This document shows positions 1-8,529 of a DNA stretch of 64,000 nt, piece after piece. Within the stretch, counting starts at the first letter, position 1, and every line of letters begins with the position of its first letter. Source of the DNA: Pelagibacteraceae bacterium AG-410-N23 (lineage in GTDB: Bacteria > Pseudomonadota > Alphaproteobacteria > Pelagibacterales > Pelagibacteraceae); NCBI GenBank assembly GCA_003215055.1, contig QCKW01000003.1, forward strand, positions 1 through 64,000, written 5' to 3'. The notes below the pieces were generated by a model. It had not been told where the DNA came from. It searched no databases and saw only the letters and a program-made list of their open reading frames with translations. Position numbers and translations under genes: made by a program.

Positions 1-112
1 CAAAAATAAGTTTTTTTTTGAAAAAATGTTCTTTATCTTTATTTCGCCTGGCTAAAATGATAAAATTTTCGCTGCTTATATATAGATAAGTTTCAAATTC
101 AGTATTACTCAT
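1..112 (-). CDS. ftsA: Cell division protein FtsA, N-terminal fragment (cut by window edge)
   Basis: Only the first 37 codons are inside the window, starting MSNTEFETYLYISS and remaining open to the edge. The ATG lies inside the last codons of ftsQ (overlap of 8 bases), as expected for translationally coupled ftsQ-ftsA. FtsA is the actin-like protein that tethers FtsZ to the membrane. The fragment is too short to show the ATPase motifs, so the identity rests on position after ftsQ in the dcw cluster and the start fit. Confidence 0.75.
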   Translation of the reverse strand, partial: MSNTEFETYLYISSENFIILARRNKDKEHFFKKKLIF

Positions 113-782
113 TATTTACAATCACCTGATTTTCTATTCTTAAGTCAATTGTAGAAACTTCTAAAAATTTTTTATCTAATATAAATTTTGAAGCTAAATC
201 TAAAGCTTGAACTGTCTTTAAGTTTGGCAATTTTATTAAGACTCCATTTTTCATTTTAATATCCCATCTGTTTGAATTAAAATAAAAAATTTTTTCAATT
301 TGACTATATTTTAATTTTGATATTTCTATTTCTTTTTTAAAAGTTAAAAAATTTTTATTATCAAAATTACCAAAAACAAATGGGATATTTTTGTCAGGTT
401 TGTTACTTTCTATTAATTTACCATTTGAACCTATAAAAAAAAAATTATTATCTTTTACAACATTTGCAATATTTTTTGCTTTTAAAATTTTTATTTCTAA
501 AGTTTGGGGATATCTTTTAAAAACAAAATATTTTTCAACAAAATTATTTGAATTAATAATTTCATCTATAACAATTTTATCCAGAAATAATAAATTATCG
601 AATTTCAAAAAGTCTAATTGATTTGAAATTTTTGAATTCTGAACATTGTTGAGACCATAAACTTTAATTTCATTAATCTTAAATTTATAAATCTTAGAAA
701 ATTTAAAGTTATTAACTGTTCCAAGTAAAATAAATAAAAAAAGATAAAATACAATTTTTTTACTTATTTGTTGATGCATCAT
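105..782 (-). CDS. ftsQ: Cell division protein FtsQ
   Basis: 225-residue bitopic membrane protein of the divisome. A single N-terminal membrane segment (about residues 9-25) follows a very short cytoplasmic tail, then a POTRA-like domain begins at KINEIKVYGLNNVQ (about 34-105) and a periplasmic beta domain follows. It is near the short end for the family, in line with the compact proteome. It overlaps the 3' end of ddl by 23 bases and its own stop overlaps the ftsA start, so ddl-ftsQ-ftsA is likely one translationally coupled block. Sequence divergence is high, but domain order and location in the dcw cluster make the call secure. Confidence 0.9.
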   Translation of the reverse strand: MMHQQISKKIVFYLFLFILLGTVNNFKFSKIYKFKINEIKVYGLNNVQNSKISNQLDFLKFDNLLFLDKIVIDEIINSNNFVEKYFVFKRYPQTLEIKILKAKNIANVVKDNNFFFIGSNGKLIESNKPDKNIPFVFGNFDNKNFLTFKKEIEISKLKYSQIEKIFYFNSNRWDIKMKNGVLIKLPNLKTVQALDLASKFILDKKFLEVSTIDLRIENQVIVNNE

Positions 783-1675
783 CTAAAATCATTTTTAAAA
801 GTTTAATAAATCTGATGCCATAATATGAGGCTATTTCTGGTACCAATGAGAGATTTGTCATACCCGGTTGAGTATTGATTTCTAAAAGATAGAATTTGTC
901 TTTGTAAAATTTGAAATCTGATCTAGAAACACCTCTGCATTTAATTAATCTATGAACTTTTAATGCTAGATCCATCAAATTATTGTATTTTTTTTTACTT
1001 AATTTAACTGGAATAATATGTTTTGTTTTTGCCTTGGGATTATATTTTGCTTCGAAATCATAAAATTTTCTTTTTGGTTCTAATTCAATAGCTCCAAGCT
1101 TTTTATTATTGATAATTGCAGCTTGAATTTCTCTTCCAGGTATAAATTCTTCTATTATAATTCTTTTATAATTTTCTAATTTTTTTAAATTTTTAATAAT
1201 ATTTGATTTAGTACATATAAAAACATTTACACTTGATCCTTCATTAATAGGTTTTATAACCACAGGAAATTTTAATTTTTTTTGAATTTCTTTAATAATT
1301 TTAAAATTTGATTTATTAAAAAAATACTCAATAAATTTAGGAGTTAAAATTTTTTCTTTAATAAAAATTTTTTTAGATAAAACTTTATCCATTGCTAAAA
1401 TTGATGATATTACTCCAGAATGGGTATAAGGTATTTTAACAGCCTCTAAAATCGTTTGAATATAACCATCTTCACCAAACTGTCCATGCAAAGCATTAAA
1501 AATTATATTAGGTTTAAATAATTTTATTTTTTTTATTAGTTCAAAATTTGGTTCTGCGGTCTTTACAATGAAACCATTTTTTTTTTAATTCTTTTGCAAC
1601 TTGCCTCCCTGTATCAAGACTAATTACCCTTTCTTTAGATATTCCACCTGAAATTATTAGTATTTTTTTTCTCAA
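760..1675 (-). CDS. ddl: D-alanine--D-alanine ligase (one apparent +1 frameshift)
   Basis: ATP-grasp enzyme that makes the D-Ala-D-Ala dipeptide added by MurF. Starting from a TTG at 1675, the N-terminus reads MRKKILIISGGISKERVISL, the family's first motif. The frame is then broken at a run of ten A (coding strand) at 1577-1586; removing one A continues without a gap into KPNIIFNALHGQFGEDG and the rest of the ligase (PFVIKP-like and EFIPGREIQ motifs, and the terminal EINTQPGMTNLS with metal-binding Glu/Asn). With the correction the protein is 304 residues, normal for Ddl. The uncorrected open frame covers only 760-1491. The TTG start lies one base after the murB stop. The shift could be a sequencing error, a recent mutation or a slippage site. 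Confidence 0.88.
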
Positions 1676-1676
1676 A

Positions 1677-2585
1677 TTATTCCAATATTTTTATTTCTTT
1701 TTCTAAACTAATTCCTGTCTTCTCTAAAACTTTTTTGGATACAAATTCTATCAAATTTTTCATATCCTTAAATGATGCATTGCCTTTATTAACAAAAAAA
1801 TTACAATGTTTTTCCGAAATATGAGCGTCACCAAAACTTGTATCTAAAGGTACTGATTCTTTGATGAGCTCCCATACTTTTTTGTTTGTTTGAAGAACAG
1901 GGTTTTTAAAAGTACTTCCACTAGTTTTAATCTTTGTTGGTTGATTTTTCTCTTTTTTAAACTTAAGTTTCTGTATTTCATTATTTATTTCTACCTTATT
2001 TCCTATAACACCTTTAAAAGAAGCACTTAAAAATATGAAATTTTCTGATAAATCATTTTTTCTGTAATCAAATTTAATGTCTTTCGCAGGAATAGTTACT
2101 ACATTTCCAATTTTATCAATTGCTTGGACAGAGAGTAAAATATCTTTAAATTCTCTTTCAAAACAACCAGCATTCATTCTTATTCCACCACCTACTGTAC
2201 CTGGAATACAAGATAAAAACTCAAATCCACTTAAACTATTTTTCATTGCAAATTCAGATAAGGTTTTATCTAAAACTGAACTGCCTGCGATCACGACATT
2301 GTCCCCAAGTAATGATATATTATTAAAATTTTTGCCTAATTTAATTACCACTCCATCGTATAAATCATCTGTTATTAATGTATTAGATCCAGCACCAATA
2401 ATAAATAATCTTTCATTATTATCTAATTTTTTTAAAAATTTAATTAAACTATTTAGATTATTAGCTTTGTAAAAAACTTTTGCTTTACCACCTATATTGA
2501 ACCAATTTTTTTTCTTAAGATTTTTCTCAAACTCTAAATTTTCTTCAAATTCAACTAATAACTTTTTCAACTCGTTTATTGTCAT
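1677..2585 (-). CDS. murB: UDP-N-acetylenolpyruvoylglucosamine reductase
   Basis: FAD enzyme that reduces UDP-GlcNAc-enolpyruvate to UDP-MurNAc in the cytoplasm. At 302 residues it is full length. The FAD-binding PCMH fold shows GAGSNTLITDD near residue 64 and the SCIPGTVGGGIRMNAGC segment near 125-141. The SGSTFKNP motif near 222 holds the serine expected to donate the proton, and the C-terminal HCNFFVN region matches the family. The start codon overlaps the murC stop by 4 bases (ATGA-type junction), supporting coupling with murC. Confidence 0.96.
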   Translation of the reverse strand: MTINELKKLLVEFEENLEFEKNLKKKNWFNIGGKAKVFYKANNLNSLIKFLKKLDNNERLFIIGAGSNTLITDDLYDGVVIKLGKNFNNISLLGDNVVIAGSSVLDKTLSEFAMKNSLSGFEFLSCIPGTVGGGIRMNAGCFEREFKDILLSVQAIDKIGNVVTIPAKDIKFDYRKNDLSENFIFLSASFKGVIGNKVEINNEIQKLKFKKEKNQPTKIKTSGSTFKNPVLQTNKKVWELIKESVPLDTSFGDAHISEKHCNFFVNKGNASFKDMKNLIEFVSKKVLEKTGISLEKEIKILE

Positions 2586-3979
2586 TTAATCAGTTCTGGA
2601 AGCTTTCTCATCCAACTAGAAATCGTTCCTGCCCCCATTCCTATTACTATTTTTTTTCCATACATATTTTTTTTAATAAATTTTGCCAACTGATAATTAT
2701 CATCAATAATAAACAACTTCACTTTAGAATTTTTTATTATTTCTTTAGCAAAATTTACATAACTAAATCCTAACTTTATTTTTTCTCCAGCAGTATATAC
2801 GGGACATAAAATAACTACATCAGCATTCTTAAAAGCAAATGAAAAATCTCTTCTTAAATCTTTTAGTCTTGAAATTCGATGAGGTTGAAATACGCAAACT
2901 TTTTCATAACCTTTGTAAACTTTATTAACTCCTTCAAGAACAACTTTGATTTCTGTTGGATGGTGGGCATAATCGTCATAAAAATCTATACCATTATAAC
3001 TAAAAATTTTATTAAATCTTCTTTGAACTCCTTTGAAACTTTTTAAACCCTCTTTAATATCTGTAAATGATATTCCTATAGTCATTGAAACAGCAGCTGC
3101 AGCAGCAGAATTCTTAACATTGTGAATACCTAATAATGGAATTCTAATCTTTTTAAGGATCATTTTTTTTTTATTTGGAATATTAATTTGAAGATCAAAC
3201 TCAGAATAATTCTTGTTTTGTTTAATATTCTTTATCCAGAAATTAGATTTTATATTGGTTCCATAAGTAATAATATTTTTATTCTTAATAAATTTGATAA
3301 GTTCATTATTAGTTTTATCGTCAATACAAATAAATACTTTTCCGAAAGAAGGTGCTTTTTCAATAAATTGAATAAAATAATTTTTTAAATGACTCATGGA
3401 CTTATAAAAATCCATGTGTTCTCTATCTATATTTGTTATTATTGAATATGCTGGTGGTATATGTACAAAACTTCCATCAGACTCATCAGCCTCCAATATT
3501 GACCAATCACTTTTACCTAATTTGGCAGTATTTTTAATTGAATTAATTACTCCACCATTAATTATTGTTGGATCAAGTTTTGTTTTTTGAAAAATTGAAG
3601 CTATTAAAGAGGTTGTAGTTGTTTTGCCATGAGAACCAACTACAACTATATTTTTCATCAGAGAGACTATGTGTGCTAACATTTTTCCCCTTGTGATAAT
3701 TGGTAAATTTTTCCTTTTAGCCTCTAAAATTTCTGGATTATTTTTTTTGATTGCTGATGAAACTACTATGATTGTAGCATTCTTTAAATTTTGTTTTTTA
3801 TGACCAATAAATATTTTTATTTTTTCTTTTTTAAGCCTCTCAATATTTTTATTAAATGATAAATCACTTCCTTGAACTTTAAAACCTTTGCCTTTCATGA
3901 TCATTGAAAGACCACTCATTCCTATCCCACCTATGCCTACAAAATGTATTATTTCTGTTTTTGCTAATTCAATTTTCAT
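2582..3979 (-). CDS. murC: UDP-N-acetylmuramate--L-alanine ligase
   Basis: First Mur ligase; adds L-Ala to UDP-MurNAc using ATP. 465 residues. The N-terminal nucleotide-sugar domain has GIGGIGMSGLS at residues 15-25, the P-loop is SHGKTTTTS near 114-122, the catalytic Mur motif EADESDG follows near 163, and the C-terminal domain contains YDDYAHHPTEI near 332. It overlaps murG at its start by 11 bases and murB at its end by 4 bases. Confidence 0.97.
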   Translation of the reverse strand: MKIELAKTEIIHFVGIGGIGMSGLSMIMKGKGFKVQGSDLSFNKNIERLKKEKIKIFIGHKKQNLKNATIIVVSSAIKKNNPEILEAKRKNLPIITRGKMLAHIVSLMKNIVVVGSHGKTTTTSLIASIFQKTKLDPTIINGGVINSIKNTAKLGKSDWSILEADESDGSFVHIPPAYSIITNIDREHMDFYKSMSHLKNYFIQFIEKAPSFGKVFICIDDKTNNELIKFIKNKNIITYGTNIKSNFWIKNIKQNKNYSEFDLQINIPNKKKMILKKIRIPLLGIHNVKNSAAAAAVSMTIGISFTDIKEGLKSFKGVQRRFNKIFSYNGIDFYDDYAHHPTEIKVVLEGVNKVYKGYEKVCVFQPHRISRLKDLRRDFSFAFKNADVVILCPVYTAGEKIKLGFSYVNFAKEIIKNSKVKLFIIDDNYQLAKFIKKNMYGKKIVIGMGAGTISSWMRKLPELIK

Positions 3980-5034
3980 TGATAATTTCTAATATTTTTT
4001 GATTAACATTAATCCATGTATTTTGGTAATTTAATTTTTTTAAATTTTCCTTTTTATTCAGATAATCACCTTTTTTGTCTAAAATACTTTTTAAAATTTC
4101 TTGAATTTGTTCCTCAAAATTTTTTTGGTCAACCATCCAGCAGCAATCTTTATTTTTAAAAAAGTAAGCGTTTTCATATTGATGATTATCTTTAGCTGTT
4201 GGCAATGGAACTGTAATAAATGGAACATTTAAAACTGATAATTCTGCTAATGTTGAGGCGCCTGCTCGTGTAATGCAAAGATCTGACTGAGATATTATCT
4301 TTTCAAAATTTTGTGTAAAACTAAAAATTTTATTCTCAATATTATTTTCTTTATAAAAATTAGCCAAATAAGAAATATTTTTTTTATTTGTTTGTTGAAC
4401 AATTTTTATTGAATTTTTTTTTGATAAATTAACAATTATATTCTTTAATTTATTATCAAAAATTTTTGCTCCTTGACTACCTCCAACCACAAGAATGGTA
4501 AACTTATCTGTAATTTTTTTTTGAGATTTAAGATAATAAATTTTTTCTTTAACTAAGGGATTTATAACTATTTTTTTATCTTGATATTTGTCTGGAAAAT
4601 TTTTAATCTTTTTTGAGTAACAAAAAATTTTAGTGCAAGATTTTAAAAAAAATTTATTTGCACGGCCTAAAACATGATTTGGTTCTAAAAGGTATAATTC
4701 CAACTTTAGTACTCTTGCAGCTAAAATTAATGGGAGTGACATGTATCCACCAGTAGAAAAAATTTTTTTTATTTTTTTCTTTTTTAAGAAAATAAAGAGA
4801 CTTAAAACTTAAAAATAAAATTATAATAAGATTAATAGGTAATAATAAAAAGTTACTTAGTTTAGGAGTATCAATAATCTCGAATTGATAATTATTTTTA
4901 TCCAAATATTTTAAACCTCTTTTATCAATTGAAATTATCACTCTATTTTGTTGAGCAAGATGCTCATAAAGAATTGTGGCTGGTATAACGTGACCGCCTG
5001 AGCCTCCCGTAGAAATTAGCAAAGAATTTTTCAT
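3969..5034 (-). CDS. murG: Lipid II synthase MurG, GT28 glycosyltransferase (one apparent +1 frameshift)
   Basis: Transfers GlcNAc from UDP-GlcNAc to lipid I at the inner membrane face. The N-terminal part opens with LLISTGGSGGHVIPA (the G-loop of MurG). The reading frame breaks in a stretch of A7-T-A8-T6 on the coding strand (4757-4778). Removing one base restores KKIFSTGGYMSLPLILAA and then LEPNHVLGRANKF, FTILVVGGSQGAK, and TRAGASTLAELSVLNVPFITVPLPTAKDNHQ, all hallmark MurG motifs. Uncorrected, the gene reads as two overlapping frames, 4654-5034 and 3969-4742. Corrected length is 354 residues, typical of the family. Essential in walled bacteria, so true inactivation is unlikely. Confidence 0.9.
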
Positions 5035-6159
5035 TTAAATAATTTTTCTTTTTGTTAGATTCAAAATTATACCTGATAATATAGAAATACTTATTATGGA
5101 AGATCCTCCGTAACTTATAAACGGAAGGGTCATTCCTGTTGTCGGAAATAACCTAATATTTACACCTATGTGAATCATTGATTGCATTAAAATAAGACTG
5201 CCACATCCTACTAAAACTAACTTAGTTTTTTCTTCATTAACTAAATAAACTTTTTTAAAAATTGAGTAAATAAATACTAAAAATAATAATAAAATTAAAA
5301 TTATGGCAATTACACCAAATTCCTCTGAAATTACTGAAATTATATAATCTGTGTGAGCCTCAGGAACTCTATTTTTCAAAGTTCCCTCACCAATTCCTTT
5401 ACCAAAAAAACCTCCACTTAATATTGACTCTAAAGCTTTATCCGATTGAAAATTATGAGAACCAGCTTCAGAGTTAAAAAAAGAAATCAATCTATTTTTG
5501 ATGTATTCAAATTTTTCAATAAAAAAAATCAGGTAAAAAAAAACGAAAATTAAAGATAAAAATAAAATTACTAAAAAAATTATACTTATACCTGAGGTAA
5601 AAATTATAACTGACCAACTGAAAAAGACCAACAGTGTTTGCCCAATGTCAGGCTGAATAACTAAAAGTAAAGCAACACTAAGAGTTGTTAAAAAAGAAAT
5701 TAGATATTTTATGTAAATATTACTATATTTTTGACTACATAAAATTGAACTAATAAAGATTATTAAAAATGGTTTTACCAATTCAATAGGTTGAAATCTT
5801 GGTAAAAAAAACAAATTTATCCATCTCCTTGATCCTTTGACTTCAATTCCAATAAAAGGAACCAAGAATAAAAAAATTAAAGATAGAAAAAAAATAATTA
5901 TAGAAAAATTAAATAGTTTTTTTTGATCCATGGATGAAAGGACAAACATAACTGTCAATCCTAAAAAAATAAAAAATAAATGCTTAAAAAAAAATGAGTA
6001 ATCGTTTGTATCTAGTTTATCTGATGCAATTAAAGATGTGGATACTAATGAAAAAAAAAGTCCTATAAAAAACAATAAAATTATTATTGTAAATATGAAT
6101 TTATCAATATTTTTCCACCATTTATAATAATAGCTATATATATTTTTTTTATATTCCAT
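5035..6159 (-). CDS. ftsW: Lipid II polymerase FtsW (SEDS family)
   Basis: Polytopic membrane protein of 374 residues with about ten hydrophobic segments, the SEDS peptidoglycan glycosyltransferase that partners FtsI at the septum. Recognisable family segments are KGSRRWINLFFLPRFQPIE (about 108-127), AHTDYIISVISEEFG (about 266-280) and the C-terminal PFISYGGSS. It ends directly before the murG start with no gap and overlaps the end of murD by 11 bases. RodA is the alternative SEDS member, but position inside the dcw cluster favours FtsW. Confidence 0.95.
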   Translation of the reverse strand: MEYKKNIYSYYYKWWKNIDKFIFTIIILLFFIGLFFSLVSTSLIASDKLDTNDYSFFFKHLFFIFLGLTVMFVLSSMDQKKLFNFSIIIFFLSLIFLFLVPFIGIEVKGSRRWINLFFLPRFQPIELVKPFLIIFISSILCSQKYSNIYIKYLISFLTTLSVALLLVIQPDIGQTLLVFFSWSVIIFTSGISIIFLVILFLSLIFVFFYLIFFIEKFEYIKNRLISFFNSEAGSHNFQSDKALESILSGGFFGKGIGEGTLKNRVPEAHTDYIISVISEEFGVIAIILILLLFLVFIYSIFKKVYLVNEEKTKLVLVGCGSLILMQSMIHIGVNIRLFPTTGMTLPFISYGGSSIISISILSGIILNLTKRKII

Positions 6160-7444
6160 TTAAAAACTTTTTAATTAATCTATTAAAATAAAGACCTCTA
6201 TCCTCAAAATTCTTAAAACTGTCAAATGAAGCTGCACAAGGACTAAATAGTATCGTATTAGTATTTAATTTTTCATTTTTAATTAAGCTAAAAATATCTT
6301 TTAGAGCATCATTTAAATTATTAAAATTTTTAGTTTTAACTTTTTTTTTTAACTCTTTGTTAAAAAATTTTTTATCTTTTCCGTAAATAAAAGCACTAAC
6401 ATTATTTAAATCTTTTTTTTCAAGTTTAAATTTATCACCCTTTTTAAAAATTCCTCCAACTAACCAAAAAATATTTTGATTTGCTTTGAGAATACTTGTA
6501 CTTGATGAAAAACTTGTTGATTTAGAATCGTTTATTATGATTAAATTTTTTTTTTTAAAGATAATCTGTTGACGATATTTTAACCCTTTAAATTTTTCTA
6601 TTGTTTTAAATAATAAATTTTTTTTAAGTTTTAATTTTTTTGAAATTGCTATAACAAAAGATAAATTTTCCTTATTTGAATTGCTTAAAAAATAATTATT
6701 TTTAATTTTTTTTAAAAATTTGTAGAATTTTTTTGTATCGACTTTTACAATTTTAGATTTAAATTTTTTGGATTTTAGTTTTTTATTAATTAAATCATCA
6801 TCTTTTTTAACATAAGCAAAACATGTCTTTGTTTGAGACTCTAATAATTTAAACTTTGCATTTATATAATTTTTTAAACTTTTGTGTCTTTCAATATGAT
6901 CTGAACTTAAGTTAAGAATCATTGCATATTTAGAGCTGAATATTTTACTGTAATCTAATTGATAAGAAGAGGCCTCTATAACAAAAATTGTTTTTTTTGT
7001 AATTTTTTTTTCTAATAAAATAGGGTTACCAATATTTCCAGTAAGTCTTACATCTTTTTTTTGATCCAAAAGAACATTATGTAAAATTTTCGCTGTTGTT
7101 GATTTCCCGTTTGTACCAGTAATTGTAATACTGTTATTTTTATAAAATGAATAAAATATATCTAAATCTGTATAAATTTTTGAAAAGTTTTTTTTTAAAA
7201 AACTGGTTAATTTACATTTTGAAATATCAATTCCAGGACTAATAATTATCTTATCAAATTTAATTTTTGTTATATCACTGAATGTTATTTGTTTATGATT
7301 AAAGTTTAAGTTTTTTTTTTTATTATCATCAAATATATAAACTTTAGATATATTCTTTAAAAATTTGTAAGATGAAATTCCGCTCTTTCCTAGACCATAA
7401 ATTAATATTTTTTTTCCAAAAAAAATATTTTTGTTTATTCTCAT
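6149..7444 (-). CDS. murD: UDP-N-acetylmuramoylalanine--D-glutamate ligase
   Basis: Second Mur ligase, adds D-Glu. I start it at 7444 (MRINKNIFFGKKILIYGLGKSG), where the ATG shares one base with the mraY stop (TAATG); an upstream ATG at 7501 would add 19 residues lying inside mraY and is less likely. 431 residues. Motifs: GLGKSGISS in the N-terminal Rossmann domain, P-loop TGTNGKSTTAK, SSDHIERH after the central domain, and NDSKSTSFSSSTS in the C-terminal domain. Lysine and asparagine content is very high, with many AAA codons, making this one of the most homopolymer-rich genes here. Confidence 0.94.
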   Translation of the reverse strand: MRINKNIFFGKKILIYGLGKSGISSYKFLKNISKVYIFDDNKKKNLNFNHKQITFSDITKIKFDKIIISPGIDISKCKLTSFLKKNFSKIYTDLDIFYSFYKNNSITITGTNGKSTTAKILHNVLLDQKKDVRLTGNIGNPILLEKKITKKTIFVIEASSYQLDYSKIFSSKYAMILNLSSDHIERHKSLKNYINAKFKLLESQTKTCFAYVKKDDDLINKKLKSKKFKSKIVKVDTKKFYKFLKKIKNNYFLSNSNKENLSFVIAISKKLKLKKNLLFKTIEKFKGLKYRQQIIFKKKNLIIINDSKSTSFSSSTSILKANQNIFWLVGGIFKKGDKFKLEKKDLNNVSAFIYGKDKKFFNKELKKKVKTKNFNNLNDALKDIFSLIKNEKLNTNTILFSPCAASFDSFKNFEDRGLYFNRLIKKFLNGI

Positions 7445-8529
7445 TATCTTAATTTTAAAGTAGCTAAACCTATCATTGCTAAGATTATCGAAATAATCCA
7501 AAATCTAATAACAACAGTGGACTCTGGCCAACCTTTTTTTTCAAAGTGATGATGTATCGGTGCCATCCTAAAAATTCTTTTACCGGTTAGTTTGTATGAA
7601 ATTACCTGAACCATAACCGAAATTGCTTCTAGAACAAATAATCCTCCTGTTATGGCTAATACAATTTCGTGCTTAGTTATAATACCCACAGCACCTAAAG
7701 CTCCTCCTAAAGATAATGAGCCTGTGTCGCCCATAAAAATTTTAGCAGGAGGTGCATTGAACCATAAAAAACCCAAACACGAGCCTATAATAGCTCCACA
7801 AAAAATTGAGATTTCTCCAGTCCCTTCAATATAAGGAATTTGTAAATAATCAGAAAATACAATATTTCCAGTTACATAACTAATGAATGCAAAACAAGCT
7901 GCAACCAATATTACTGGCACGGTAGCCAAACCATCTAGACCATCTGTTAGATTAACAGCATTAGATGAACCCACAATTACAAATATAGCAAACGGAATAA
8001 AAAACCATCCAAGATTTATTATTAAATTTTTAAAAAATGGAAAATATAAATTGGTTATATCTGGGTAATCTATAGAACTAACATAAATAACAATTCCTAT
8101 AATTGCTAATACAATTTGTAGAATTATTTTAAACTTTGATGAAATTCCTGTAGAATTGCTTTGTTTGATTTTTTTGTAATCATCAAGGGCTCCAAGTAAT
8201 CCAAAAGAAATTGCAATATATAAACAGAACAAAATATTAATATTAGATAAATCTCCCCAACACAATACTGAAATTAACAAAGCTAATAAAATAATAACTC
8301 CACCCATTGTTGGTGTTCCAATTTTTTTTATAATATGATCTTTAGGACCATCATCACGGATAGGATTCAAAATTTTTTGGTTTGAAAAAAATTTTATAAA
8401 TGGCCCTCCAATTATTAAAACTATCACCAAAGATGTAAACACCGATAATCCAGTTCTAAATGTCAAATACTTAAAAACATTTAAAAATCCGAAAGCATCA
8501 ACATAATTTAATAAAAATTGATATAACAT
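7444..8529 (-). CDS. mraY: Phospho-N-acetylmuramoyl-pentapeptide transferase
   Basis: Integral membrane enzyme (361 residues, about ten membrane segments) that moves phospho-MurNAc-pentapeptide to undecaprenyl phosphate, forming lipid I. Seen motifs: GTPTMGGVIIL (about 71-81), the DDYKK aspartate pair (about 115-119), NAVNLTDGLDGLA (about 189-201), FMGDTGSLSLGGALG (about 264-278) and MAPIHHHFEKKGWPE (about 323-337), covering the known catalytic aspartates and the HHH motif. Start overlaps the murEF stop by one base (TAATG). Confidence 0.98.
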   Translation of the reverse strand: MLYQFLLNYVDAFGFLNVFKYLTFRTGLSVFTSLVIVLIIGGPFIKFFSNQKILNPIRDDGPKDHIIKKIGTPTMGGVIILLALLISVLCWGDLSNINILFCLYIAISFGLLGALDDYKKIKQSNSTGISSKFKIILQIVLAIIGIVIYVSSIDYPDITNLYFPFFKNLIINLGWFFIPFAIFVIVGSSNAVNLTDGLDGLATVPVILVAACFAFISYVTGNIVFSDYLQIPYIEGTGEISIFCGAIIGSCLGFLWFNAPPAKIFMGDTGSLSLGGALGAVGIITKHEIVLAITGGLFVLEAISVMVQVISYKLTGKRIFRMAPIHHHFEKKGWPESTVVIRFWIISIILAMIGLATLKLR